Positions 55,320 through 64,000 of a stretch of DNA of 64,000 nt are shown one piece after another (position 1 is the stretch's first letter; every line of letters begins with the position of its first letter). The translations under genes were made by a program, and so were the position numbers. The notes below the pieces were generated by a model that saw only the letters and a list, made by a program, of their open reading frames with translations, did no database searches and was not told the origin of the DNA. This DNA is from a bacterium (lineage in GTDB: Bacteria; Cyanobacteriota; Vampirovibrionia; Gastranaerophilales; Gastranaerophilaceae): contig JAGAVG010000001.1 of assembly GCA_017942035.1 (NCBI GenBank), forward strand, positions 1 through 64,000, in the 5' to 3' direction.

Positions 55320-56768
55320 ATGCAAAAGATAAGATCTGCCATATTCTTTTTCCAGCAATATTTCACCATTTTTTCTTGCCCAATCTTTTAGAAATGAAAC
55401 AACCGGTTTTGTTACGTAATCATAAGGGTAATAGAACCAGTAAATGTTACCTTTTGGCAAGTTTGAAAGAACTGATTTATACCATTCTTCACCATACGAT
55501 GATAATTGTATTTTAGCAGTCTTAAGTTCCGGAGTAATCAATCCATAATGCCTGCCGTAAAATAAAAATTCAGAATCTGATGCGTCATTATAAACAACGT
55601 ATTCACCATATTTGTAGTTGTTTTTCAAGTATTCCATTAATATAGAAGGATTTTCACGCTCGAACAAATTCTCCCGCCCAAACGATTTGAGATAATCCAA
55701 ATTATAGCCGCCAAAAAATAAAAGTGCCATAAAAATCATTATGGACAAATAAACCTTTCGCGCCTGCATCTTTACACAAAAAGCCGAAAGAATTATCAAT
55801 AAAAACAGCGGAATTAAATACAGCGAAACTCTTTCCTTAAATGGATAAATATGTGCAAAAGCTGCCAATAGCGAAAACAAAACCGTCAAAAGCAGCATTT
55901 TATCAAGCCGCTCACGTCTTTTGATAAGCACAACAACTCCGGATACGAACAAAATCATTCCGAACAGCACCATTTTGCAAGGCGAAAAGAAATATAAAAA
56001 ATTCATCTTAAACACAGATAAATCCTGAAAAATATTTAACGACAAAAAGCCTTTACTCCACATATCTGAAAAAGTCTGCATCATTATAACTTTTGAAGGT
56101 GCAAGAATAAACAAGTAATACAACAAATTCACAACCGCAGCCGGAATCAAATACAATGAAGATTTCAAAAGCCTATCGCGCGGAATTTCAAAAATCTCCA
56201 GCACAACATACGCACCCAGCACAAACATTGCAGGCAGCGAAATTACTGAGAGAAAAGCAATTGAAGAAGAAAATACAATTTTCTTCTTCAAATTAAGATG
56301 GTTAAATCTTAATTTTTCAAAAATCAGCAGGCATAAAATCACCGCCAAAACATCTAAAGAATATTGTTTAAATTCCTGCGCGTAATATATAAGCTGACAA
56401 TTTATTGCAAACAAAAGATTGGCAATAAAAATCAGGATGTTATTTTTTAAAATTCTTTTTGATAAAACAAAAAACACAGGGACAGAAAGAATTCCGGCCA
56501 AAAGCGGAATAAATCTGAGCATTAATTCCGGCGCCGCCGGATGGATTAAATACATAAGCTTCGACAACACCATAAACACCGGCGGCGCCGATTGAAAATA
56601 AGGCAAAGGCCCAACCAAATAATCACCAAAACCTGAATTTATAATATTCACCGCCAGTGAACATTCATCATGCCAGAACGGACGATTAACAAGATAAAAT
56701 TTAATCCTCAAAAAAATCCCGATAACAAGCGGGACAAACATTAAAAATTGAGCCAACTTATTCTTCAT
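55308..56768 (-). CDS. GT-C family glycosyltransferase (PMT/ArnT-like)
   Basis: A 486-residue multi-pass membrane protein with about ten to twelve hydrophobic helices. Near the N-terminus 'NRPFWHDECSLAVNII' holds the D-E pair of the first loop found in protein O-mannosyltransferase/ArnT-type enzymes that use polyprenyl-phosphate sugars. The C-terminal third is a periplasmic soluble part. It likely glycosylates a surface protein or lipid; acceptor unknown. A TAATAT box ends six bases before the ATG and there is no ribosome site. Confidence 0.8.
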   Translation of the reverse strand: MKNKLAQFLMFVPLVIGIFLRIKFYLVNRPFWHDECSLAVNIINSGFGDYLVGPLPYFQSAPPVFMVLSKLMYLIHPAAPELMLRFIPLLAGILSVPVFFVLSKRILKNNILIFIANLLFAINCQLIYYAQEFKQYSLDVLAVILCLLIFEKLRFNHLNLKKKIVFSSSIAFLSVISLPAMFVLGAYVVLEIFEIPRDRLLKSSLYLIPAAVVNLLYYLFILAPSKVIMMQTFSDMWSKGFLSLNIFQDLSVFKMNFLYFFSPCKMVLFGMILFVSGVVVLIKRRERLDKMLLLTVLFSLLAAFAHIYPFKERVSLYLIPLFLLIILSAFCVKMQARKVYLSIMIFMALLFFGGYNLDYLKSFGRENLFERENPSILMEYLKNNYKYGEYVVYNDASDSEFLFYGRHYGLITPELKTAKIQLSSYGEEWYKSVLSNLPKGNIYWFYYPYDYVTKPVVSFLKDWARKNGEILLEKEYGRSYLLHLKL

Positions 56769-57264
56769 TAGTTAATATTAGCATGAAAAAACAATTTACG
56801 TAATCAGCCTAACTTCCTTACCTACTAACTTACTTACTTTAACAAGATTGCCGCGCTTCACTCGCAATGACGATTTCATGTCATCCTGAACGTCGGATTG
56901 ACCTCCGTGTTTCGGAATCTCAGTATTATGAGATGCTGAAACAAGTTCAGCATGACATATCTCCTTAACGTCTTAATGTCTTAGCATCTTTTATTTAACC
57001 CCTCACCCTAGCCCTCTCCCACAAGGGGCGAGGGTATCTTACGTAACTCCTTAGCGTCTCAACGTCTTAACGTCTTAGCGACTTTTATGATACCGGCCTG
57101 CCCTCTTGCACTTCCTAAACTCGTATATAAATTTTTCAATATCACTATTGCTTTTTTAAATTATCCATGTAATAATGTTCACAGTTATTAATAAGGGCTT
57201 ACAGATTTTTTAAATCCGTATCCGCAATTGTACCCTTAGGGAAGAAAGATTCTATTCAAAATAG
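56769..57264. repeat. Dispersed repeat cluster, right of surface gene block
   Basis: Holds GATTGCCGCGCTTCACTCGC (relative of the prepilin-leader repeat at 11914), the GTCATGCTGAA-type palindromic repeat reversed (56878-56962), and 57001-57104 with the CCTCACCC...GGGGCGAGGG repeat and TTAGCGTC/TTAACGTC short repeats, an inverted near-copy of 51087-51180. 57105-57264 is AT-rich leader DNA for the SNF2 gene. No gene seen. Confidence 0.8.
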
Positions 57265-60200
57265 ATGGGCGTTGAGAAATTTAAATTCAATTACAAATTT
57301 ATTAAAGATAATGCATCACCGGGAAGCTGGCGCAGAGGTTACGAATATCATCTAAAAGATATGGTATTTGATTCTTATCCTGAAAAAAACTTTTACATGG
57401 CAAAAGTCAAAGGGAATTTTCAGGATCATTACAACACAGACTTGATTTTCAAGAAAAACAAGGTTGAAGCCAGATGCAACTGTCCTTTAAAAGAAATGTG
57501 GTGCAAGCACGCGGTTTCGGTTGCACTTAAAGCAATCGACGAGCACGCTTACGAAGATTGGCTGGAGACAAAATACGGAATAGAAAGCAATTTTCCGGAT
57601 GAAAATACAACATTGGATTTTGAACCGGCAGGGAACTACATTTTTCACTTTAATTCAAAAAGAAAAGCGAACTTTTTCTCTATTTTAGTTCGTTCAAGAG
57701 AAACCGGCAAAGTAGTCCGTCAAATTGAACCTATTTTAAGAGCATTAATTGAAGCGCAAAAACAGGATTCTTCTTTTGAATTAAACCCTTCTCAAATGGT
57801 AGAGGTTGGAATTTTCCAGCAGATTTTAAAAATTGCAAGGCAGGACAAAAAAGCCGGCTGGTACGATATTCCGATTACAAAATTCGCACCGATGTTTGCT
57901 TTGCTTTCAAAGGCCGATGAAGTATTGGATGAAAAAACAAAAGACCGCTTAAAATTCACAACGGAAGAGTGGAAACTTGTGCTTCAGGTAAGCGCAATGC
58001 AAGCCGGCGCACTTCAATTGTATTTAGAATGGAAAAGACCTGATAGCGATGATGTTTACCCGTTCGAAGAGGTCAGATATTTTTCAAGACATTTGAAATG
58101 GGGCAGATATAAAAATATAATTTTTCCGACAAATGTTGCAGTTAACGCTATCCCGCAAAACCTTACAAAAAGTACCTTTACAGATTTAAAAGAATCAGAG
58201 GGCGGAAAATTTATCTATGAAGATTTGCCAAAACTTCAAGAGGTTATGGACGTTGAGGTTTCCGAAAGTATCAGCAAACTTATGCTTGAAGAAAGGCCGC
58301 CGATTAACGTTGTAACAATGGGGATTGATTATGACCAGTCGCTTAAAGCATCTTTAGAGTTTGAATATGACGGAGTGAAAGTTCCGTATTCCAAAACAAA
58401 CGACAAAACTACATATCTGACAATCAAAAAAGATGATATGATTTACTGGGTTAAACGAAATATTAAACATGAGCACGAAGCCTATAATATGCTCCTTGCC
58501 TGCCGTTTTGTTCCGATGCAGACTAATAACCTTGCTCTGGAAAAAGAAAACGCGATAGATTTTTACAATTACTATATAAAACAGGCCGGAGAAGGCTGGA
58601 GGTTTGAAGAAAAAGACGATATGACATTCTTCAAGCTTATGGATGAACCGTTTAAAATGTGTGCAAAAATCGACTTTTCACAAGATTCTCACGACAGCTT
58701 TGAAATCTCAATTTACGGAAGAATTGGTGAAGAAATTATCGATTTTGACGAAATTTATGAAACAATTCAAAACGGTGAAAAGTACAGCAGAATAAGGAGT
58801 TTGGGCTTTGTCGAATATCCGGCGCAAAATATTTACGCAATGATGAGAGCATTCAACTCGTTTGACGTATACAGAACTCCGGATAACAGATACACCGTTA
58901 AAACTTACCGTGCCGGCTTAATCAATGAACTTAAAAACTTAGATGTAGAACTCGTTTTGAGCAAAGATTTTGAAACCTTCTGGGCTCAAATGTCTACATT
59001 CTCGACATCTGAAGATTTAAAACTGCCTGATGGAATTAACGCCGAATTCAGAGAATACCAGCTCAAAGGTTTTGGCTGGCTCTGGTTTATGTATAAATAC
59101 GGGCTTAACGGAATTTTGGCAGATGATATGGGGCTTGGTAAAACCCTTCAAGCTCTTTCAGTACTTCAAAAAGCAAAAGAAGAGGACGGCCAAATGCCAA
59201 CCCTTGTCATTGCGCCGACAACAGTTGTTTTCAACTGGGAAAACGAAATCCAGAAGTTTGCGCCAACATTAAGCTGCTTAAAACTTGCCGGAGCTGAAAG
59301 AAAAGCTTTATTCAAAGAAATTCCGAACTATGATGTCGTAATCACAAGCTATGCGCTTGTCAGACGCGATATTAAAAAACTTAAAGAATACAATTTCAGA
59401 TACGTAATTCTTGACGAATCCCAAAACATTAAAAACGCAACATCACAAACTGCTCAAGCAGTTAAAGAACTCAATGCGGATCATAAACTCGCCCTTTCCG
59501 GAACTCCAATTGAAAACAAATTGGAAGAATTGTGGTCAGTTTTCGATTTTCTTATGCCGGGATTTTTGTTCAATATTGCGGAATTTAACTACAGATACGT
59601 TAATCCGATTATGGAACGTCAAGATAAAACAGTTGAAAAACGTTTGAAACTCCAGATTTATCCGTTCATCCTGCGCCGTATGAAACGCGACGTTGCCAAA
59701 GATTTGCCGGATAAGGTTGAAAACATTGCATACTGCGAACTTGACGATGACCAGAGAGATTTCTATCTGCAAGTTCTTGACAGTACGAAAGAAGAACTCT
59801 TTAAATCTATTGAAGAAAAAGGTCTTGAAAAGAGCAGACTATCAATCTTCTCCGCCCTTCTCAGATTGCGTCAGATTTGCTGTCACCCGAGACTTTATGA
59901 CAAAGAAAATGTTAAACACATTATGAAATCCGGCAAGTTTGAAAAATTAAAATCAATGTTGGAAGAAATAATCTCAGAAGGCCACAGAATTCTTCTGTTC
60001 AGCCAATTTGTCGATATGCTTGACATTATTAAAGCTTGGCTTGAAAGAGAAGGCATTGAGTATGAATACTTGACAGGTAAAACAAAAGACCGACAGGGCG
60101 CCGTTGAAAGATTTAATTCAAGCACAAAAATTCCGATATTCTTAATCAGCTTGAAAGCCGGCGGAACCGGTTTGAACTTAACCGGTGCGGATTATGTAAT

Positions 60201-60441
60201 CCATTATGACCCATGGTGGAATCCGGCGGTTGAAGATCAGGCAACCGACAGAGCTTATCGTATCGGACAGACTAAAAAAGTATTCGTTTACAGACTTATC
60301 ACAAAAAATACAGTTGAAGAAAAAATTCAAAAACTTAAAACAATTAAGAGAAACCTTGTTGACAGCGTAATTTCAGTTGATAGGAACATTACAAAATCCT
60401 TGACAATGGAAGATTTGAAAGAAATCTTCTCTGTTGATTAA
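57265..60441 (+). CDS. SNF2 family helicase with SWIM zinc finger
   Basis: A 1,058-residue ATP-dependent DNA translocase. A SWIM finger lies near the N-terminus ('CNCPLKEMWCKHAVSVAL', about 71-88). The SNF2 motor starts at about 590: 'GFGWLWFMYKYGLNGILADDMGLGKT' (motif I), 'VITSYALVRRD', 'VILDESQNIKN' (motif II, DESQ), 'LSGTPIENKLEELWS' (motif III), then the second RecA fold with 'FSQFVDMLDII', 'LISLKAGGTGLNLTGAD' and 'QATDRAYRIGQ' (motifs V and VI). Bacterial SWIM-SNF2 proteins like this often accompany RNA polymerase recycling (RapA-like) or defence; role here unknown. Start ATG lacks a close ribosome site. Confidence 0.92.
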   Translation: MGVEKFKFNYKFIKDNASPGSWRRGYEYHLKDMVFDSYPEKNFYMAKVKGNFQDHYNTDLIFKKNKVEARCNCPLKEMWCKHAVSVALKAIDEHAYEDWLETKYGIESNFPDENTTLDFEPAGNYIFHFNSKRKANFFSILVRSRETGKVVRQIEPILRALIEAQKQDSSFELNPSQMVEVGIFQQILKIARQDKKAGWYDIPITKFAPMFALLSKADEVLDEKTKDRLKFTTEEWKLVLQVSAMQAGALQLYLEWKRPDSDDVYPFEEVRYFSRHLKWGRYKNIIFPTNVAVNAIPQNLTKSTFTDLKESEGGKFIYEDLPKLQEVMDVEVSESISKLMLEERPPINVVTMGIDYDQSLKASLEFEYDGVKVPYSKTNDKTTYLTIKKDDMIYWVKRNIKHEHEAYNMLLACRFVPMQTNNLALEKENAIDFYNYYIKQAGEGWRFEEKDDMTFFKLMDEPFKMCAKIDFSQDSHDSFEISIYGRIGEEIIDFDEIYETIQNGEKYSRIRSLGFVEYPAQNIYAMMRAFNSFDVYRTPDNRYTVKTYRAGLINELKNLDVELVLSKDFETFWAQMSTFSTSEDLKLPDGINAEFREYQLKGFGWLWFMYKYGLNGILADDMGLGKTLQALSVLQKAKEEDGQMPTLVIAPTTVVFNWENEIQKFAPTLSCLKLAGAERKALFKEIPNYDVVITSYALVRRDIKKLKEYNFRYVILDESQNIKNATSQTAQAVKELNADHKLALSGTPIENKLEELWSVFDFLMPGFLFNIAEFNYRYVNPIMERQDKTVEKRLKLQIYPFILRRMKRDVAKDLPDKVENIAYCELDDDQRDFYLQVLDSTKEELFKSIEEKGLEKSRLSIFSALLRLRQICCHPRLYDKENVKHIMKSGKFEKLKSMLEEIISEGHRILLFSQFVDMLDIIKAWLEREGIEYEYLTGKTKDRQGAVERFNSSTKIPIFLISLKAGGTGLNLTGADYVIHYDPWWNPAVEDQATDRAYRIGQTKKVFVYRLITKNTVEEKIQKLKTIKRNLVDSVISVDRNITKSLTMEDLKEIFSVD

Positions 60442-60539
60442 AACTGACTCAATCATAAAAATAGCACTAAAAAATATGGCAAAACTCTTTAAGGCTGAGA
60501 CCAATTCAAAACAGTCTCATCTTCTGCCCAATATATTTT

Positions 60540-61469
60540 TTATTTACAAGAGCTGGCTTCATCCCAGTCTAGTTTTTCGTGACAGTGGAGATAGTCCATG
60601 TTGCCGTTGTATAAAACCCATGCCGCACAGCCGCGGCCTTGACCATCAGCACTAATAGAAGTGTTTTTAGGATCGCAATAGGTATAAAAAGAAACAAGAT
60701 CACCTTTATATCCAGCCGGGACAAATCCCTTTTTAGTAATCCTAAAATTAAATACCTCTACTCCAATTTTCATGTTTTTTGACGGAATTACAATCCAACA
60801 ATCTCCACAAGAATCTTTCTCTACACCAGCAACACAGGCCGGAGAGCTAACCCATCCGTTTGCAAGTATTGTACTGTCGGTGATTTTAATAAATGAAGTA
60901 CGGTTTTCTACTTTCCATGGCCAAAAAGCCTTTCTTCCGTCAAGAGAACGGACATACCCAATAGTTTCTTCAGGTTCCATTGTTTTAGAATTAATATATT
61001 TTTTTAATATATAAGCTATTTTTTCAGACCCACTATAATCAAGAATGGCGTTCCCTTCTTCATCAACTTCACCGGTATTTGTTACTGTAAGCCCCCATTC
61101 GTCAGGTGTACCATAATCATTAACCGCCATTAAAAACGCCTGATTAAGGACGGAATAAGCTTTTTTAAGCTGGGTTACTCTCTGTTTTTCTTTGTATTTT
61201 TGAACTAAAGAAGGCAGCGTCATCGCCGCAACAATCCCGATTATCCCTAGGGTGATTAGAACCTCAGCCAATGTGAACGCATGTTTTACCCTCTCTCTTT
61301 GTGAGAGGGTTGAATTTGTTAGTGAGCAGTATGCGAACTTACAAATTCGGGAGAGGGTTTTATGTAACGATTTTGACCCCTCACCCTGCCCTCTCCCACA
61401 AGGGGCGAGGGTATTTAATGACGTTTCTTGCTTGCCCTCTTGTCCTCTTGCCTTCTGTTCCTCTATCAT
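60540..61469 (-). CDS. Prepilin-like protein with 64-residue repeat-derived leader
   Basis: 309 residues. The core 'FTLAEVLITLGIIGIVAAMT' begins at Phe65, with Glu at +5. The globular domain ends 'CAAWVLYNGNMDYLHC', close to the prepilin at 11849. The leader has no Met between residue 1 and 65, so the ATG at 61469, with AAAGGAGG ahead, must be used. Residues 20-31 (TLAPCGRGQGEG) are translated from the GGGGCGAGGG repeat and 40-60 from the AATTTGTTAGT repeat (61312-61350). Prepilin peptidase would have to cut after Ala64. Both prepilin genes share the same 5' end (ATG-A-ATA...GAACAGAAG type) and upstream element. Probably a pilus or secretion-system subunit. Confidence 0.85.
   Translation of the reverse strand: MIEEQKARGQEGKQETSLNTLAPCGRGQGEGSKSLHKTLSRICKFAYCSLTNSTLSQRERVKHAFTLAEVLITLGIIGIVAAMTLPSLVQKYKEKQRVTQLKKAYSVLNQAFLMAVNDYGTPDEWGLTVTNTGEVDEEGNAILDYSGSEKIAYILKKYINSKTMEPEETIGYVRSLDGRKAFWPWKVENRTSFIKITDSTILANGWVSSPACVAGVEKDSCGDCWIVIPSKNMKIGVEVFNFRITKKGFVPAGYKGDLVSFYTYCDPKNTSISADGQGRGCAAWVLYNGNMDYLHCHEKLDWDEASSCK
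61312..61413 (-). repeat. Dispersed repeats translated inside the prepilin leader
   Basis: Two repeat types sit in frame: AATTTGTTAGTGAGCAG-type (61312-61350; other copy about 52153) and CACCCTGCCCTCTCCCACA-type (61381-61413; others at 51160, 52062, 57001). Confidence 0.85.
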
Positions 61470-61510
61470 ATTATCCTCCTTTTCAGATTTAAACTACTCT
61501 TTAAATTCAT

Positions 61511-61677
61511 GCACCATAATTTATATTTTGATGCGAATAGGCCTGAAATCCACTAAAACATACCTTCTTAAAATTCAAAAAATCATCAAAAAACGACAAA
61601 CAACTACTTGAAAAGTGTCTAAAAATATTGTATAATAAGGCTATAAAAAACTCGCACCAAAATATAAAATTTGGTGC
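61511..61677 (-). repeat. Hairpin-ended repeat element, copy C
   Basis: Same element as copies A and B. Prepilin-side palindrome at 61511-61534 (slightly decayed), outer palindrome at 61654-61677 with a T-run that could terminate the pentapeptide gene. The prepilin ATG is 42 bases beyond the inner end, as in copy B. Confidence 0.88.
61608..61636 (+). promoter_or_regulatory. Antisense sigma70-type promoter inside element copy C
   Basis: TTGAAA (61608-61613), 17 bp, TATAAT (61631-61636), reading away from the prepilin gene into the 61654-61677 hairpin plus seven T. Confidence 0.65.
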
Positions 61678-61731
61678 GTTTTTTTGCGTCAAAATTTCGT
61701 CATTACGACAAAGCGCAAGCGACGTAACAAG

Positions 61732-62262
61732 TTAATAATCGCTCATTGAAGAGTCTTCTTCGTCTTGCAAAGAAGATAAATCTCTTGTATAAGCTGCATC
61801 GAAATCTTCCGGCATATATTCTTGATCCGGCCAGATTGTATCTTCATCGTAGCGGCAGGCATGAAGGTTTGAAGCTGTCGTTAAATCGGAATTTGACAAG
61901 TCTGTTTCCGAAAATATACATCCAGCCATATCAGCATCTGAAAAATTACAATATGTCATCTGAGCATAACTGCAATCTGCACCGCTTAACAAGCTGTCGG
62001 TAAAATCGCATTCCAGTATATGTGCTCTCGTAAAGTCAACAGATGTTAAATCCGCATTTGTAAAATTAACAAATGATAAATTACAATCTGCAAAAGAACT
62101 TGAATTTAAATCGACATCAGAAAAGTCAATTTCATTGAGTACGATACCTGAAAAATCAACTTCAGAAAGATCCACTTCTTCCTGATCAATTTTCCATTCA
62201 TTAAATTTTTCGGGGTGCTTTTGCAATAATTCAACTAATTCTTCCTTAGTATAATCAATCAT
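61732..62262 (-). CDS. Pentapeptide-repeat protein
   Basis: A 176-residue acidic protein. After a helical start ('KEELVELLQKHPEKFNEWK'), residues about 30-140 are pentapeptide repeats of the A(D/N)LxX type: 'LSEVDFSGIVLNEIDFSDVDLNSSSFADC...', which form a right-handed quadrilateral beta-helix. Similar proteins can mimic DNA or act as scaffolds; target unknown. The frame opens at 62295, but ATG 62262 with AAAGGAG is the likely start. Element copy C lies downstream as a possible terminator. Confidence 0.87.
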   Translation of the reverse strand: MIDYTKEELVELLQKHPEKFNEWKIDQEEVDLSEVDFSGIVLNEIDFSDVDLNSSSFADCNLSFVNFTNADLTSVDFTRAHILECDFTDSLLSGADCSYAQMTYCNFSDADMAGCIFSETDLSNSDLTTASNLHACRYDEDTIWPDQEYMPEDFDAAYTRDLSSLQDEEDSSMSDY

Positions 62263-62310
62263 CTGTTTCTCCTTTAAGTAGTGTATATTTATCATCTATT
62301 CTTTTTTTAA

Positions 62311-62958
62311 TTAAACAATTTTATTTTTCAAAGCTTTCAATGCTGCCTGCAATCTATCGTCAACTTCAAGTTTTTGCAAAATGCTTGCAACATGCGCTTT
62401 TGTCGTGTTTATACTTATAACCAGCAATTGTGCTATTTCCATATTACTGTAACCTTCGGTCATAAGTTTTAAAATTTGGGATTCTCTTGCGGTTAAATCG
62501 TAATCTTTTTTGGCTGTATCTGTATCTATTACTGATGAATTGGTAGTTGCCTTTAATACAATATTTGCAATACTTGGGTCAAACCATGCCGCACCGTCAG
62601 CTACTGACTGCACAACCTGAACCAGCCTTTGAGGGTTGATTTCTTTGGAGCAATATGAATTTGCCCCCGCTTTCAAGCTGTTTAAAACCTCTTTTTCTTC
62701 ATTGTGAGATGTAAGTATAATAATTTTCACATCCTTGTTTGATTGTCTGATTTTTTGGGTTGCCTGAATTCCGTTCATATTCGGCAAACCTAAATCCATA
62801 ATTATTATGTCAATATGGTTGTTATTAAAAATTTCAAGTGCCTTTTCCGCAGATTCTGCTTCGTATATAGTTTCAATATAATCAACATTTTCGAACGTCG
62901 TTTTTAGTCCAAAACGTGTCAATTCATGATCTTCAACTATTAGAATATTCTTTTTCAT
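62311..62958 (-). CDS. Response regulator, NarL/FixJ family
   Basis: A 215-residue two-component regulator. Receiver domain 1-120 with 'VEDHE' (acidic pocket), phospho-acceptor Asp in 'IIMDLGLPNMNG' (about 55), 'ILTSHN' (Thr) and 'CSKEI' (Lys). LuxR-type helix-turn-helix at about 150-205 ('LTARESQILKLMTEGYSNMEIAQLLVISINTTKAHVASILQKL'). It overlaps the TPR gene by 4 bases (ATGA), so they are coupled. No histidine kinase is in the window; it may be upstream of the TPR gene. Confidence 0.93.
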   Translation of the reverse strand: MKKNILIVEDHELTRFGLKTTFENVDYIETIYEAESAEKALEIFNNNHIDIIIMDLGLPNMNGIQATQKIRQSNKDVKIIILTSHNEEKEVLNSLKAGANSYCSKEINPQRLVQVVQSVADGAAWFDPSIANIVLKATTNSSVIDTDTAKKDYDLTARESQILKLMTEGYSNMEIAQLLVISINTTKAHVASILQKLEVDDRLQAALKALKNKIV

Positions 62959-64000
62959 ATACTAAGTTCCTCTTTTGCGGGTGCATAATCAGGATTTATA
63001 AGCAGACTCTTTTTAAAATTATATTTTGCATCATCTTTAAATCCTTCAGCCTTAAAAATTAATCCTTGATAATAATAATATCTAAAATCGTTTTCGTCAA
63101 TATAATTAGCTATACTAAGATATTCTTTTGCATTATTATAATTTTTTAAACCGATCTCAATGCGTGCCAAATCAATCCAGCCGTCTTTAAAATCACGGTT
63201 TATGGCAACGGCTTTTTTTAGATAATCTTTTTCTTTTGATTTGTCATAAAGCGCAACTTCATAGTATGCAATATAGCAATTTGTATAAGCTTTCAAAATT
63301 TTTGTGTAAATTTCAAGAGCTTTCTTTTCAGCGCCTGTTTTTTGATAAATTTGCGCAGTTTTTACCATTGCGTCCGGATTTTTTTTGTCTTTGTCTGAAG
63401 CATCTTTATAAAATTTAAGCGCATTTTTGTAATCTTTTTCCCTTGCGGCTAAGTCTCCCAAAACCTCTAAGGCCATCGAATTTGAGCCGTCAAGTTTTCG
63501 GGCTTTTTGGGCATTATCAAGAGCTTTTTCAAAATCCCGTGTGTCGAAATAAACTCTTGATAACAATGAATAAACTTCTTTCGGAGTTTTCTTTTTATTC
63601 ATTGACGCATTTTGAAGAGCTCTTATTGATTTTGCGTATTCTTTTTCAAAATAGTAGTAATAGCCCAGATGATAATTTTTCTCTGCATCTTTTTTAGCGG
63701 CTTTATAAAGAATATATTGTTCCGTGGCGTTAATTTTGCGGCTAAATTCCATTGAATACATATTTTGTTTTTTTAGATAATTTACAATTTCAAGCGCATC
63801 TTTAGGATTTTTGCCCTGAACAAGAATTTCAGCTTTTAACTTTTTGTAGTTCAAATTCTCATTATTCATTGCGATTGCTTGATTTATGTATTTAGATGCC
63901 GACAAGATATCGTTCGATTTTAAATATCCGAGAGCTGCTATATAATTTGCGTAATCCGATTTTGTCAATAAATCCGTATTTTTTATTAATTCGGCCGTGG
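62955..64000 (-). CDS. TPR repeat protein, 5' end beyond the window
   Basis: At least 348 residues of tetratricopeptide repeats (e.g. 'AEKNYHLGYYYYFEKEYAKSIRALQNAS', 'YKNALKFYKDASDKDKKNPDAMVKTAQIYQKTGAEKKALEIYTKIL', 'YYYQGLIFKAEGFKDDAKYNFKKSLLINP'), each with the W/L-x2-G-Y...A...A...P spacing. TPR arrays bind other proteins. The TTG at 63968 is not a convincing start because the frame continues open to the window edge, so the gene is partial. It overlaps the response regulator start by 4 bases. Confidence 0.88.
   Translation of the reverse strand, partial: TAELIKNTDLLTKSDYANYIAALGYLKSNDILSASKYINQAIAMNNENLNYKKLKAEILVQGKNPKDALEIVNYLKKQNMYSMEFSRKINATEQYILYKAAKKDAEKNYHLGYYYYFEKEYAKSIRALQNASMNKKKTPKEVYSLLSRVYFDTRDFEKALDNAQKARKLDGSNSMALEVLGDLAAREKDYKNALKFYKDASDKDKKNPDAMVKTAQIYQKTGAEKKALEIYTKILKAYTNCYIAYYEVALYDKSKEKDYLKKAVAINRDFKDGWIDLARIEIGLKNYNNAKEYLSIANYIDENDFRYYYYQGLIFKAEGFKDDAKYNFKKSLLINPDYAPAKEELSI

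Overview
The window is AT-rich with short intergenic gaps and a mosaic of housekeeping genes, secreted proteins and mobile DNA. The organism is most likely a gut-type Candidatus Gastranaerophilales (Vampirovibrionia/Melainabacteria) or a similar AT-rich Gram-negative. The support is indirect: prepilin-like proteins with the FTLAEVLITLGIIGIVAAMT core, an outer-membrane MlaA-type protein, a two-partner-secretion-type adhesin, a BioY-type transporter, and many dispersed intergenic repeats that are translated at the front of prepilin genes. No rRNA or other phylogenetic marker is present, so this is inference.

Layout. 1-400: an inverted repeat carrying two copies of the 3' end of an ogt-like gene around a hairpin-ended repeat element. 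0.8-5.8 kb: ogt, marR with an EmrB-type efflux pump, a DUF2971 protein, then acpP-fabF. 5.8-11.6 kb: nucleotidyltransferase, TPM protein, superfamily I helicase with a C-terminal nuclease-like domain, and the CCA-adding enzyme. 11.6-16.2 kb: prepilin gene behind a second hairpin-ended element, then a three-gene redox/hydrolase operon divergent from a lysR gene. 18.4-25.6 kb: an integrative island whose presumed borders are a 12-bp direct repeat of the tRNA-fMet 3' end; it holds zinc-ribbon membrane proteins, a PD-(D/E)XK nuclease, small regulators and a tyrosine integrase. 25.6-32.4 kb: a second island on the other side of the same tRNA, bounded by a 114-bp repeat of the tRNA 5' half plus its upstream region. 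It holds an HNH protein, a HhH-GPD glycosylase, a PDZ protein and a chimeric recombinase with a serine-resolvase N-terminus joined to a tyrosine-integrase body. 32.5-35.5 kb: a micro-ORF made of tandem prepilin leaders, a Cro-type regulator, an SDR and cytidine deaminase. 35.6-45.8 kb: a 1,480-residue secreted adhesin-like protein ending in a PilZ domain, a 1,071-residue repeat protein, and an MlaA-hydrolase fusion. 45.8-51.1 kb: bioY, rimI, spmA/spmB, folE2-rsgA-ispA. 51.1-57.1 kb: a block flanked by inverted dispersed repeats. It contains three genes whose transcripts appear to begin inside a pentanucleotide tandem repeat, then a DUF212 protein and a glycosyltransferase. 57.3-64 kb: SNF2 helicase, second prepilin gene with the third hairpin-ended element, pentapeptide-repeat protein, response regulator and a TPR gene that runs off the window.

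Functionally the window combines housekeeping (fatty acid, tRNA, folate, isoprenoid, ribosome assembly), an apparent surface/envelope programme and two tRNA-nested islands rich in nucleases and regulators. The strongest unexplained signals are the hairpin-ended element found upstream of both prepilin genes with an outward antisense promoter, the prepilin leaders built from translated repeats, the pentanucleotide repeat at the +1 of three co-localised genes, the serine/tyrosine recombinase chimera with its folded leader, and the PilZ domain on a secreted adhesin.
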